Program-made: the position numbers and the translations under genes
In this document: one piece after another, positions 36,340-45,439 of the stretch
Layout: each line of letters opens with the position of its first letter
Numbering within the stretch: the first letter of the stretch is position 1
Assembly: GCF_000379465.1 (NCBI RefSeq)
Contig: NZ_KB905447.1
Location: forward strand, 124,001 to 188,000
DNA: 64,000 nt
Source: Sciscionella marina DSM 45152
GTDB lineage: Bacteria > Actinomycetota > Actinomycetes > Mycobacteriales > Pseudonocardiaceae
Direction of reading: 5' to 3'
Notes under the pieces: generated by a model
What the model was told of the DNA's origin: nothing
The model's database searches: none
The model's input: the letters and a program-made list of their open reading frames with translations, nothing else

Positions 36340-38319
36340 GTGAGCAACAAGGCGGCCAAGGGCGCACGGGTACCGGCGGCGAATCTGCCGATCGCCCGGT
36401 GCTGTGTGGATGTGCCGCTTGCCCACCTCGACCGGCTGTTCGACTACCTGATCCCGGCCGAACTCGATGCCGAACTGGTCCCCGGCACCCGGGTGCGCGT
36501 GCGGTTCGCGGGGCGGCTGGTGAACGCCTTCGTGCTGGACCGTGCTGCGGAATCCGAGGTGCCGCGCGGGAAGCTGGCCTATGTGGAGCGGCTCGTCTCG
36601 CCCGATCCGGTGCTCTCCCCGGAACTGGCCCGGACCGCCCGCGCGATCGCGGACCGGTACGGGGGAAGCCTGATCGACGTGCTCCGGCTCGCGATGCCGC
36701 CGCGGCACGCCCGCGCGGAGGCCGCGGCGGAGAAGGACGAGCTGCCCCCGGTGCCCGAGGCACCGGGCATCGAGGGATGGCAGCGGTACCCCCGGGGCAC
36801 CGCGTTCGCCGAGGCGGTGCGCTCCGGGAATCCGGCCCGTGCGGTGTGGCAGGCGCTGCCCGGTGAGGACTGGCCCGCCAGGCTCGCCGAATTGGCCGGG
36901 ATCGTCGCGGCCGGCGGGCGGGTGGCCGTGCTCGTGCTCCCCGATCACCGGGATGTGGAGCGGCTGGAGAAGGCCTGCGCCACGCTCGTACCGGAGGAGA
37001 ACACCGTGGTGCTCGCTGCGGATCTGGGCCCACAGGCCCGGTACCGGCGCTGGCTCGCGGTGCGCAGGGGGCTGGCCAGGATCGTGATCGGCACCAGGGC
37101 CACCGCGTTCGCCCCCGTCGAGGAGCCCGGTCTGCTCGTGGTCTGGGACGACGGCGACGACCTGCACGCCGAACCACGCGCGCCCTATCCGCACGTGCGG
37201 GATGTGCTCGTGCAACGGGCACATCTGTCCCGCTGTGCGCTGCTCGTGGGTGGGTTCGCGCGCACCGCGGAGGCTCAGTTGCTCGTGGACTCCGGCTGGG
37301 CACACGAGATCCTGGCCGCGCGGGAGACGGTGCGCGAGCACGCGGCCAGGGTCACCGCGCTCGGCGAGCACTCCGGCCAGGACGCCCGCGACCCCGCGGC
37401 CCGCGCCGCCCGGTTGCCGCTCGAGGCGATCTCGGTCGCCCGGTCCGCGCTGCAGTCCGGCCATCCGGTGCTCGTGCAGGTGCCCCGGCGCGGCTACGTA
37501 CCGACCCTGGCCTGCCAGCAGTGCCGTGCCCCGGCGCGCTGCCGCCGCTGCGCGGGACCGCTGGCCGGGCACGAGAACGCCCCGCCCGACTGTCGCTGGT
37601 GCGGTGCCACCGAAGCGCACTACCGCTGCCCGACCTGCGGCTCCACCCGGCTGCGCGCGGTCGTGATCGGCAGCAAGCGCACCGCGGAGGAGATGGGCCG
37701 CGCCTTCGCGCCGTTCCCGGTGCGCACCTCGGGCGCGGGTACCGTGCTCGCGACGGTCTCCGGGCAGGCCGCGCTCGTGGTGTCCACCCCGGGGGCCGAA
37801 CCGGTCGCGGACGGCGGCTACGGGGCCGTGCTGCTGCTCGACGCGTGGGCTTCTCTCGGGCGCGCGGACCTGCGTGCGTCCGAGGAGACCCTGCGGCGCT
37901 GGATGACCGCGGCGGCGCTGGCCCGGCCCGCGAGTTCCGGTGGCCGGGTCATGGTGATGGCCGAGTCCGGGATTCCCACCGTCCAGGCGCTGGTGCGCTG
38001 GGACCCGGTCTGGCACGCGCGTACCGAGCTCGCCGCGCGCACCGAGCTCGGGTTCCCGCCCGCCGTGCGCATGGCCAGCGTGGACGGGGTGCCGAGCGCG
38101 GTCGCCGAGGTACTGGACACCGCGCGGGTGCCGGAGTCCGCCGAGATACTCGGCCCGGTGGAGCTCCCCGGCACCGAACGTGAGCGGGCCCTGATCCGGG
38201 TGCCGCGCACGCACGGGCCCACCCTTGCCGCCGCGCTGCACGAGGCGATGGCCGGGCGGACCGCGCGCAAGGAGCGGGACACCGTGCGGATTCAGCTCGA
38301 TCCGCTGGAGCTCGTCTGA
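36340..38319 (+). CDS. priA: PriA-like primosomal protein N' lacking helicase motifs
   Basis: This 659-residue protein resembles replication-restart PriA. The N-terminal DNA-binding domain (CCVDVPLAHLDRLFDYLIP) and an eight-cysteine zinc region (CQQC...CRRC...CRWC...CPTC, around residues 391-433) are both present. The helicase part does not show a Walker A P-loop: the expected GxTGSGKT is replaced by ALPGEDWP, and the DEEH box by WDDGDD. This is the usual state in actinobacteria, where PriA is thought to lack helicase activity. The GTG at 36340 is preferred over the GTG at 36322; neither has a strong ribosome site. It is divergent from the secreted peptidase gene. Confidence 0.9.
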   Translation: MSNKAAKGARVPAANLPIARCCVDVPLAHLDRLFDYLIPAELDAELVPGTRVRVRFAGRLVNAFVLDRAAESEVPRGKLAYVERLVSPDPVLSPELARTARAIADRYGGSLIDVLRLAMPPRHARAEAAAEKDELPPVPEAPGIEGWQRYPRGTAFAEAVRSGNPARAVWQALPGEDWPARLAELAGIVAAGGRVAVLVLPDHRDVERLEKACATLVPEENTVVLAADLGPQARYRRWLAVRRGLARIVIGTRATAFAPVEEPGLLVVWDDGDDLHAEPRAPYPHVRDVLVQRAHLSRCALLVGGFARTAEAQLLVDSGWAHEILAARETVREHAARVTALGEHSGQDARDPAARAARLPLEAISVARSALQSGHPVLVQVPRRGYVPTLACQQCRAPARCRRCAGPLAGHENAPPDCRWCGATEAHYRCPTCGSTRLRAVVIGSKRTAEEMGRAFAPFPVRTSGAGTVLATVSGQAALVVSTPGAEPVADGGYGAVLLLDAWASLGRADLRASEETLRRWMTAAALARPASSGGRVMVMAESGIPTVQALVRWDPVWHARTELAARTELGFPPAVRMASVDGVPSAVAEVLDTARVPESAEILGPVELPGTERERALIRVPRTHGPTLAAALHEAMAGRTARKERDTVRIQLDPLELV

Positions 38320-38323
38320 CGGA

Positions 38324-39136
38324 TCAGCGCACCAGATCGGCCACCACGGGCCGGTGGTCCGCGGCGAGCGTGTCCGGGACGTGGCTGCCCGCGCGGCCGA
38401 ACCCCGGCGGGATCAGCACCTGGTCGATGCGGCGCTTCGGCTCGTCGGCGGGGTAGGTGAGGCCGCCGGGCCCACGCCAGGCATCGCGCAGGGTGGTGTG
38501 CAGTGGCCGCAGTTCCGCGGCGTCCGGATCGGTGTTGAAGTCTCCGAGCAGCACCCCGGGAGCGGGGTGCATGATCCGGCGCATATCGGCGACCTGTGCC
38601 CGGCGCACCGTGGGCTCGGGCCGGAAGTCCAGATGGGTCACGTACAACCACAGCGGCCTGCCGCGCGGGGCGAGCAGCACCTGCGCGAATCCCGGCGCCG
38701 GCGTGGGTTTCGCGTTCGGGTCCTGCGTGGACAGCCGGGTGATGTCGCGGTTGCGGGCGTGCAGGATCGGCGAGCGGGAGAGCACGGCGACCCCGAACTC
38801 CCGCCGCGGCGCGCCCGGTTCCTTCGGATCGAGCGAATAGATCGGCGCGAAGTACGGGTGCATCCCGGTGCGGCGCGCGAGCTCGGCGGGTTCGTCGAGG
38901 AACCGGCTGCGGTTGTCCCAGTGCCGGTCCACCTCCTCGAGCCCGACGACATCCGGATGTTCGGCGTTGATCGCCGCGGCCGTGCGATCCAGGTCGAAAG
39001 TGCCGTCCATTCCCGTTCCGGCGCGGATGTTGAAGTTCATGATGCGCAGCGCGGATCCGGTGCCCGCATTCGCGGTGAGCGCGGTCCCGGCGAGCAACAG
39101 CACCAGCGCGGCGAGTACCCCAGCGATTCGTGACAT
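38324..39136 (-). CDS. Secreted endonuclease/exonuclease/phosphatase-family hydrolase
   Basis: The 270-residue protein has an N-terminal signal peptide (about residues 1-25) followed by an EEP-fold domain: IMNFNIRAG with the metal-binding Asn, GLEEVD with Glu, THLDFRP, LGDFNTDP with the catalytic Asp/Asn, and AADHRPVVADL with the C-terminal His. The set of catalytic residues is complete. Such enzymes may act on nucleic acids, phosphoinositides or sphingomyelin; the substrate cannot be told. Its stop lies 4 bases from the priA stop, so the two genes converge with essentially no space for a terminator. Confidence 0.87.
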   Translation of the reverse strand: MSRIAGVLAALVLLLAGTALTANAGTGSALRIMNFNIRAGTGMDGTFDLDRTAAAINAEHPDVVGLEEVDRHWDNRSRFLDEPAELARRTGMHPYFAPIYSLDPKEPGAPRREFGVAVLSRSPILHARNRDITRLSTQDPNAKPTPAPGFAQVLLAPRGRPLWLYVTHLDFRPEPTVRRAQVADMRRIMHPAPGVLLGDFNTDPDAAELRPLHTTLRDAWRGPGGLTYPADEPKRRIDQVLIPPGFGRAGSHVPDTLAADHRPVVADLVR

Positions 39137-39211
39137 GCCGACACTTTCCCGTCGGGGCTCCGCTGGCGCAACATCGAGGGGATGGCGGGTGCGAATCCAA
39201 GGAGCGTGCAA

Positions 39212-40741
39212 ATGGTGACAGAACCGGCGATTCGGTGCGCGGACCGGGAAATCGGGTATCCGGAGTTCAGTGAGCGGGCGGCCCGGATCGCGGCCGGGCT
39301 GCGTGCCCAGGGCATCGGCGAAGGGGATCTGGTGGCGCTCGTCCTGCGTAACAGCGTGGAGTTCCTGGAGATCGTCGCCGGTGCGCGGCTCGTCGGTGCC
39401 CGGCCGGTCCCGGTGAACTGGCATCTGCGCTGGTCCGAGCTGCGCCATCTGCTCGCCGACTGCCAGGCATGCCTGGCGTTCGCGCAGACGGAGTTCGCGG
39501 AAACCGTCGCCGAGGTCGCTCCGGACAGCTGCGCGGTGCTGGAAGTGGTGCCCTCGGCCCGGCTCGCTGAGGAGTACGGGATCGGGCACACCGGACCGAA
39601 CGGCGCCCATCCGCTGTTCGAGGACTGGCTGGCCGCACAGCAATCACGGGTGGTGACACCGGCGAAGTCGGAGTTCGGGGCGGTGTTCTACACATCCGGG
39701 ACGACGGGAAATCCGAAGGGAGTCCTCCGCGATCCGGTCGGTGAAGGGGCCAGGTATGCCGGACTGGCCGCGCTCGAGGCGCGGATGGGCATCGAACCGG
39801 GAGTGCGCACGCTGATTCCCGCGCCGCTCTACCACACCGCGCCGTACGGAGCGGCCACATCCGCGGTGACGGTCGGCGCGGACATCACCATCGCGCCCCG
39901 GTTCGCCCCGGAGTCCTTCCTGCACCTGCTCGCCGAGCGGGCCGTGGAACAGGTGCAGGTGGTACCGACCATGCTCGTGCGGCTGCTCGATCTCCCCGAA
40001 CGGGTGCGCGCTGGCTACGACCTCTCCGCACTGCGCTATGTGGTGCACGCGGCCGCCCCCTGCCCGGTGGAGGTGAAACGGGCGGCGATCGACTGGCTCG
40101 GGCCGATCCTGTACGAGTACTACGGCGGGACCGAGACCGGAATCGTGGTCTGGTGCGACACCGAGCAGTGGCTGGCGCACGAGGGTACCGTCGGCGCGCC
40201 GGTGGACGGGGCCGCGGTGCGGATCATCGGGACCGAGGGCGCCGAGCTGCCCGCGGGCGAGGCCGGCACGGTGTACGTGCGCCCCGGTACGAGCTGGCCC
40301 GACTTCACCTATCTCGGCGACGATGCGAAGCGCAGGGCCATCGAACTCGACGGCTACGTGACGCTCGGGGACATGGGGTATCTGGACCGGGACGGCTTCC
40401 TCCATCTCACCGACCGCGCCACCGACATGATCATCTCCGGTGGGGTCAACATCTATCCGGCCGAGATCGAGGCGGCGCTGCTCGGCATGCCCGGGGTCCG
40501 GGATGTCGCGGTGTTCGGCATCCCGGACGCGGAGTACGGCGAGGCGGTGGCCGCGCACGTGGAGGCCGGAGCGGGGGTGACCGAGGAGGACATCCGCGAG
40601 TACGCGCGCGGGCGCCTCGCGGGGTTCAAGGTGCCCTCCCGGGTCGTGCTCGACGGCACGCTGCCCCGGGAGGAATCGGGCAAGCTGTTCAAGCGCAGGC
40701 TCCGCGAGCGGTACTGGCAGGGCCACGCGAAGCGGATCTGA
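39212..40741 (+). CDS. Acyl-CoA synthetase (ANL superfamily)
   Basis: The 509-residue protein has the AMP-binding P-loop TSGTTGNPKG near residue 166, YEYYGGTETG near residue 302, the YVTLGDMGYLDRDG motif and the ISGGVNIYPAEIE hinge, and the catalytic Lys in the C-terminal EESGKLFKR motif. It activates a fatty or other carboxylic acid as an adenylate and transfers it to CoA. The ATG at 39212 follows AAGGAG at ideal spacing and is preferred over the ATG at 39182. It is divergent from the EEP hydrolase gene, and no beta-oxidation genes are adjacent. Confidence 0.92.
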   Translation: MVTEPAIRCADREIGYPEFSERAARIAAGLRAQGIGEGDLVALVLRNSVEFLEIVAGARLVGARPVPVNWHLRWSELRHLLADCQACLAFAQTEFAETVAEVAPDSCAVLEVVPSARLAEEYGIGHTGPNGAHPLFEDWLAAQQSRVVTPAKSEFGAVFYTSGTTGNPKGVLRDPVGEGARYAGLAALEARMGIEPGVRTLIPAPLYHTAPYGAATSAVTVGADITIAPRFAPESFLHLLAERAVEQVQVVPTMLVRLLDLPERVRAGYDLSALRYVVHAAAPCPVEVKRAAIDWLGPILYEYYGGTETGIVVWCDTEQWLAHEGTVGAPVDGAAVRIIGTEGAELPAGEAGTVYVRPGTSWPDFTYLGDDAKRRAIELDGYVTLGDMGYLDRDGFLHLTDRATDMIISGGVNIYPAEIEAALLGMPGVRDVAVFGIPDAEYGEAVAAHVEAGAGVTEEDIREYARGRLAGFKVPSRVVLDGTLPREESGKLFKRRLRERYWQGHAKRI

Positions 40742-40758
40742 ACCCGGGACACCCCTAC

Positions 40759-40784
40759 GGGAAGGATGAGACCGCGATCCTCCC
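40759..40784 (+). terminator. Weak hairpin after the acyl-CoA synthetase gene
   Basis: GGGAAGGAT can pair with ATCCTCCC across a 9-base loop with one mismatch or bulge, 18 bases after the gene stop. No T tract follows. It may terminate transcription from the acyl-CoA synthetase gene. Confidence 0.35.
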
Positions 40785-40872
40785 GCGGGCCGATGTGCGC
40801 GTAGCTCCCCGGCGGCGAAGCTTGTGTCATCAGCGAGGACGAGAGACACGAGCCGGACGAGGAGTGATCGAG

Positions 40873-41037
40873 ATGGCAACCGCGACCGCCACCGCCGACC
40901 AGGGCTTCACCGCACTGCACGGACTCGGGACCGCCACGCGGTTCATCGGCAACCTGCTGCTCGCGGTGGTCACCGTGGTTTTTCTGGGGACCGCTCCCGG
41001 CGAGCCTGGTACGGGCGCACCGCGAGCGCGTAAATGA
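40873..41037 (+). CDS. Small hypothetical protein with one hydrophobic segment
   Basis: This 54-codon frame starts at an ATG preceded by GAGGAGTG at proper spacing. It encodes an Ala/Thr-rich N-terminus, one hydrophobic stretch (FIGNLLLAVVTVVFLG), and a short basic tail. Its last 68 bases overlap the 3' end of the convergent permease gene. The ribosome site and the membrane helix argue for a real gene, but the overlap and short length leave it uncertain. I recognise no family. Confidence 0.4.
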   Translation: MATATATADQGFTALHGLGTATRFIGNLLLAVVTVVFLGTAPGEPGTGAPRARK

Positions 41038-42352
41038 GCACGATCACCGCGACACTGATCAGGCTCAGATACAGCTGGGAACGGGCGCTTTCCACGAACA
41101 GCATGGACACCAGCACCAGCACGATCCCGATGAGGGTGAGCCAGCTCAGCCACGGGTAGAACCACATCCGCAGCTTGAGCCGTTCCGGCTCGGTGCGCTC
41201 CAGGGTGCGGCGCATCCGCAGCTGGGAGGCGGTGATGATGGCGTACAGGAACAGGGCGACCGCGCCCGCCGAGTTGATGATGAAGTCGAAGACCGCACCG
41301 GGGGCGAGGTAGTTCATCAGCACCGCGATGTAGCCGATGACGGTGGACAACAGGATGGATTTCCACGGCACCCCGCGCCGGTTGGTGTCGCCGACCCAGC
41401 GCGGCGCCCAGCCGTGCTTGCGCAGCGCGAAGTGCATACGGGATGCGGTGTACAGCCCGGAGTTGAGTACCGAGAGTGCCGCGGTGAGCACCACGACGCT
41501 CATGATCGTCTCGGCCGCGGGGATGCCGAACCGCCCGAACGCCGCGGCGAACGGGCTGGTCTTCTCCGGGATCTGTTGCCACGGGGTGATCATCACCAGC
41601 AGTACCGCGGAGCCGACGTAGAACAGCAACACCCGCCACACGGTGGTGGTGGTCGCCTTGGCCACGGCCTGCTCGGGCTGATCCGATTCGGCGGCCACGA
41701 TGGTCACGATCTCCGCGCCGAAGTAGGCGAAGATCACCAGCACCACACCGTGCACCACAGAGAACCCGCCACCGGTGAAGAAACCGTCCCGGGCGATGTT
41801 TCCGACCGAGAAGTGTGCCCCGGGCCAGAATCCGAGCACGAACAGCACCCCGATCACCAGGAACACCACGATGGTGAGCACCTTGACCGAGGCCAGCCAG
41901 AACTCGGTCTCCCCGAAGGAGCGCACCGAGACCAGGTTGCTCAGCGTCAGTGCGAGCATGAGCAGCAGGGAGAACACCCAGGAGGGCACCGCGTGGATCC
42001 AGCCGTGCAGGATCTCCGCACCCGCGACCGCCTCGAAGGCGACCACGCCGACCCAGTAGTACCAGTACAGCCAGCCGATGGTGAATCCCGCCCAGTTGCC
42101 GAGCGATTGGCGCGCGTATTCGGCGAAGGAACCCACCGTCGGGTGCGCCGCGGCCATCTCGCCGAGCATCCGCATCACCAGGACGACGAGCAGCCCGCCG
42201 ATGGCATAGGAGAGCACCGAGGCCGGGCCGACGGTGTGGATCACCGCGCCGCTGCCGATGAACAGGCTCGAGCCGATGATCCCGCCGAGCGCGATCAACT
42301 GCAGATGGCGGGGCCGCAGATTCTGCTTGAGTCCCTCGTCCGGGGCTGGCAT
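40970..42352 (-). CDS. Amino acid permease (APC superfamily, GABA/AnsP-like)
   Basis: This 460-residue protein has about 12 membrane segments and the APC signatures LQLIALGGIIGSSLFIGSG at the N-terminus, GEMAAAHPTVGSFAEYA near residue 64, FAYFGAEIVTIVAAES near residue 208, and VVLTAALSVLNSGLYTASRM near residue 286. It resembles the bacterial GABA, Asp/Asn and aromatic amino acid permease group; the exact substrate cannot be told. The ATG is preceded by GGAG at 8 bases. The gene stands alone between convergent and divergent neighbours. Confidence 0.92.
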   Translation of the reverse strand: MPAPDEGLKQNLRPRHLQLIALGGIIGSSLFIGSGAVIHTVGPASVLSYAIGGLLVVLVMRMLGEMAAAHPTVGSFAEYARQSLGNWAGFTIGWLYWYYWVGVVAFEAVAGAEILHGWIHAVPSWVFSLLLMLALTLSNLVSVRSFGETEFWLASVKVLTIVVFLVIGVLFVLGFWPGAHFSVGNIARDGFFTGGGFSVVHGVVLVIFAYFGAEIVTIVAAESDQPEQAVAKATTTTVWRVLLFYVGSAVLLVMITPWQQIPEKTSPFAAAFGRFGIPAAETIMSVVVLTAALSVLNSGLYTASRMHFALRKHGWAPRWVGDTNRRGVPWKSILLSTVIGYIAVLMNYLAPGAVFDFIINSAGAVALFLYAIITASQLRMRRTLERTEPERLKLRMWFYPWLSWLTLIGIVLVLVSMLFVESARSQLYLSLISVAVIVLIYALAVRPYQARRERSPEKPR

Positions 42353-42481
42353 AAGGTGAACTCCCGTAGTTCGTGTGCAAACCTGCGGAATGTTAACCGT
42401 TCACCGCGAAGGGACCGGAGCGGACACGACCGTTTAAACTCGGGCGGCATTCTTCCCGCTCGCGAAGGTCCGAGGTGATCC

Positions 42482-43027
42482 ATGACGGTCCAGCCGATCC
42501 GCTTGTTCGGCGACCCCGTGCTGCACACCCCCGCCGAGGAGGTCGTCGACTTCGACGCGGAACTGCGCACCCTGGTCAAGGACCTCTGGGACACGATGGA
42601 AAAGGTCGGCGGCGCCGGTCTCGCCGCGCCGCAGCTCGGGGTCGGCTTGCGCGTGTTCACCTACCACTGCGACACCTTCGCCGGGCATATCGTGAATCCG
42701 CGCTGGACCGTGCTGGGGGAGGGCTTTCAGCTCGGACCGGAGGGCTGTTTGTCCATCCCGGGGCTGAGCTGGGACTGCGAACGGTACGCGCATGTGGTCG
42801 CGACCGGCCAGAATCTGCACGGCGAGCCGATCACCGTCGAGGGCACCGAGCTGCTCGCGCGCTGTATCCAGCACGAGACCGACCACCTCGACGGGGTGCT
42901 GTTCGTGGACCGGCTCGATGAGCAGACTCGGGAACGGGCCCTGCGCGAGATCCGCGCGGCCGAATGGTTCGACGGGGAACTCCCGGTCATCAAGGAAAAC
43001 CCGCACGCATCGTTCGGTGGTGCCTGA
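42482..43027 (+). CDS. def: Peptide deformylase
   Basis: This enzyme removes the formyl group from the N-terminal Met of nascent proteins. The 181-residue metalloenzyme has all three motifs: GAGLAAPQ near residue 43, EGCLS near residue 87 with the Cys metal ligand, and HETDH near residue 131. The ATG is preceded by GAGGTGATC, a near-perfect anti-16S match. The TGA overlaps the ATG of fmt (TGATG). Confidence 0.96.
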   Translation: MTVQPIRLFGDPVLHTPAEEVVDFDAELRTLVKDLWDTMEKVGGAGLAAPQLGVGLRVFTYHCDTFAGHIVNPRWTVLGEGFQLGPEGCLSIPGLSWDCERYAHVVATGQNLHGEPITVEGTELLARCIQHETDHLDGVLFVDRLDEQTRERALREIRAAEWFDGELPVIKENPHASFGGA

Positions 43028-43965
43028 TGCGCCTGGTCTTCGCGGGAACCCCGGCCGTCGCCCTGCCGAGCCTGCGCGCCCTCACCGCTTCGGAGCACGA
43101 ACTGCTCGCCGTCGTCACTCGTCCGGACACGGTCGCCGGACGCGGTCGCTCGGCGAAACGTTCCCCGGTCGCCGAGTTCGCCGATGAACTCGGCATCGAG
43201 GTGCTGACCCCGCCGCGGGCCGACGATCCGGAATTCCTCGCCCGGTTGCGCGAACTGGGACCCGACTGCTGTCCCGTGGTGGCCTACGGCGCGATGCTGC
43301 GCCGGTCCACCCTGGAGATCCCGGTGCACGGCTGGGTCAACCTGCACTTCTCGCTGCTGCCCGCCTGGCGCGGCGCCGCCCCGGTACAGGCCGCGGTCCG
43401 CGCGGGGGACGAGATCACCGGGGCCAGCACCTTCCGGATCGTGCGCGAACTCGACGCCGGACCGGTGTACGGCGTGGTCACCGAACGCGTCGGTGCCCGG
43501 GACACCGCGGGGGCACTGCTCGACCGGCTCGCCGAATCCGGCGCGGGCCTTCTGGTGTCCACTGTGGATGGAATCGCGGACGGATCCGTTGTGGCGCGCG
43601 AACAGCCCGCGGAGGGCGTCAGCTATGCGGGCAAGATCGAGGTGGCCGACGCGCGGGTGGACTTCGCCGCACCCGCGGCCGCGATCGACCGGCTGCTGCG
43701 CTCGGTGACCCCCGATCCGGGTGGCTGGGCCGAGTTCGAGGGCGACCGGATCAAGCTGGGTCCGATCGAGCCGACCACCGGGGAACCTCTCGCTCCGGGC
43801 GCGATCCTGGTGCGGCGCAAGGAGGTCCTGGTCGGTACCGGCACGGACCCGGTGCGCCTCGGCGAGGTGCAGGCCCCGGGAAAACGCCGGATGGCGGCGA
43901 CCGACTGGGCGAGGGGAGCGCGGATCGCCGACGGCAGCGCGTTCGATGCGGAGGCCGGTCGGTGA
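43027..43965 (+). CDS. fmt: Methionyl-tRNA formyltransferase
   Basis: This enzyme formylates initiator Met-tRNA using 10-formyltetrahydrofolate. The 312-residue protein has the N-terminal [16 protein letters not shown], the [13 protein letters not shown] loop, the catalytic [17 protein letters not shown] motif near residue 106 with conserved Asn and His, and GVSYAGKI near residue 199 preceding the C-terminal OB domain. The start overlaps the def stop. def and fmt act in opposite steps of the same formylation cycle and are coupled here. Confidence 0.96.
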   Translation: MRLVFAGTPAVALPSLRALTASEHELLAVVTRPDTVAGRGRSAKRSPVAEFADELGIEVLTPPRADDPEFLARLRELGPDCCPVVAYGAMLRRSTLEIPVHGWVNLHFSLLPAWRGAAPVQAAVRAGDEITGASTFRIVRELDAGPVYGVVTERVGARDTAGALLDRLAESGAGLLVSTVDGIADGSVVAREQPAEGVSYAGKIEVADARVDFAAPAAAIDRLLRSVTPDPGGWAEFEGDRIKLGPIEPTTGEPLAPGAILVRRKEVLVGTGTDPVRLGEVQAPGKRRMAATDWARGARIADGSAFDAEAGR

Positions 43966-44020
43966 CGGCCCCGCGCGAGTCAGGGACGAATCGAGTGGGA
44001 AGTCGAGCCGAGGGCAGCGC

Positions 44021-45439
44021 ATGACACGAGAACAGCGGAAGCCAGGCGGACGCGGACCGAGCGGGCCACCGCCCCGGCCGAAGACGCCGCGTACCCCGCC
44101 GGCGAAGGATCCCGCGCGGCAGGCGGCGTTCGACACGCTGCGTGCCATCACCGAGCGGGATGCCTACGCGAACCTGGCGCTGCCCGCCCTGCTCGCCGAA
44201 CGCCGGATCAGCGGCCGGGACGCGGCTCTGGCCACCGAGCTGTGCTACGGGACCGCACGCGCGGTCGGCCTGCTGGACACCGTCATCGCCGCCTGCGCCG
44301 ACCGGCCGCTGTCCACATTGGACACCGCGGTGCTCGACGGATTGCGGCTCGGCGCGTATCAATTGCTGCGCACCAGGATTCCGCCGCATGCCGCGGTCTC
44401 GTCCACTGTGGACCTGATCCGCGCCGAGGCGGGTTCGCGCTCCAGCGGGTTCGTCAACGCCGTGCTGCGCAAGATCGCGGACAAGGACGAGCCCGCCTGG
44501 CTCGACGAGCTCGCACCCGCGGACAAGATCGAGGCACTCGCCCTGCGCACCGCACACCCGAAGTGGATCGCGCGCGCCTTCGGCGCCGCGCTCGGAGACG
44601 GTGGCGCGGAACTGGAGGCGGCGCTGCGGGCCGACGACGAGCGGCCCTCGGTGCACCTGACCGCGCGGCCCGGAGAGATCTCCGCCGATGAACTCGCCGC
44701 GATCAGCGCAGGGGAGCCCGCCCCGTATTCGCCCTACGGGGTGCGCCTGAGCTCCGGGGATCCCGGTGAGCTGGAACCGGTCCGCGAGCGGCTGGCCCAC
44801 GTGCAGGACGAAGGCAGCCAGCTGTGCGCGCTCGCGCTGCACCGCGCGGAACTCGACCAGGACGGCGGGCACTGGCTGGACCTGTGCGCCGGTCCGGGCG
44901 GCAAGGCGGCGCTGCTCGGCGCGCTCGCCGGCACCGAAGGCGCTCGGCTGGACGCGGTCGAGCAGTCCGCGAAGCGTGCCGGACTCGTCCGCCAGGCCTG
45001 CGAGGGACTGCCGGTCACGGTGCACGTCGCGGACGGACGCGATCCCGGTCTCGAACCCGGCTACGACCGGGTGCTGGTGGACGCACCGTGCACCGGTCTC
45101 GGCGCGCTGCGCCGCAGGCCGGAAGCCCGTTGGCGGCGCGATCCCTCCGATGTCAGCGAACTGACTCAGCTGCAGCGCGAACTGCTCGGCACCGCGCTCG
45201 GCCTGGTCCGGCCCGGCGGTGTGGTCGCCTACGTGGTCTGCAGTCCGCATCTGCCGGAGACGGTCGGCGTGGTCGCGGACGCGCTGCGCCGCAACCCCGG
45301 GGTGTCCGCGCTGGACTCCAGGGAACTGTTCCCCGGGGTGCCCGATCTCGGTCCGGGACCGTACGTGCAGCTGTGGCCGCACCGGCACGGCACGGATGCG
45401 ATGTTCTGCGCGGTATTGCGCCGCGGGGACGCAGAATGA
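44021..45439 (+). CDS. rsmB: 16S rRNA (cytosine-5) methyltransferase RsmB-like
   Basis: The 472-residue protein has a basic, proline-rich N-terminus, a NusB-like RNA-binding domain (residues about 30-170), and a SAM-dependent methyltransferase domain. Cys357 in DAPCTGLGALRRRPEARW and Cys407 in VVCSPHLPE are the two cysteines used in m5C chemistry, and LDLCAGPGGKAAL is the SAM motif. It follows fmt by 55 bases, as in many bacteria. Its stop overlaps the start of an amino acid permease gene, an unusual continuation; in mycobacteria rpe and the riboflavin genes follow here. Confidence 0.92.
   Translation: MTREQRKPGGRGPSGPPPRPKTPRTPPAKDPARQAAFDTLRAITERDAYANLALPALLAERRISGRDAALATELCYGTARAVGLLDTVIAACADRPLSTLDTAVLDGLRLGAYQLLRTRIPPHAAVSSTVDLIRAEAGSRSSGFVNAVLRKIADKDEPAWLDELAPADKIEALALRTAHPKWIARAFGAALGDGGAELEAALRADDERPSVHLTARPGEISADELAAISAGEPAPYSPYGVRLSSGDPGELEPVRERLAHVQDEGSQLCALALHRAELDQDGGHWLDLCAGPGGKAALLGALAGTEGARLDAVEQSAKRAGLVRQACEGLPVTVHVADGRDPGLEPGYDRVLVDAPCTGLGALRRRPEARWRRDPSDVSELTQLQRELLGTALGLVRPGGVVAYVVCSPHLPETVGVVADALRRNPGVSALDSRELFPGVPDLGPGPYVQLWPHRHGTDAMFCAVLRRGDAE

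Noticed and set aside
34741-38241. A minus-strand frame of 1166 codons covering the peptidase gene and the whole antisense of priA
   Set aside because: Only the last 509 codons encode a protein with a signal peptide and catalytic triad. The upstream part lacks domains and is the reverse of priA; long antisense frames without stops are expected at this GC content.
42353-42481. A regulatory RNA upstream of def
   Set aside because: The 129-base region between the divergent permease and def has only a strong ribosome site (GAGGTGATC) and no stable hairpin or conserved RNA motif that I can support.
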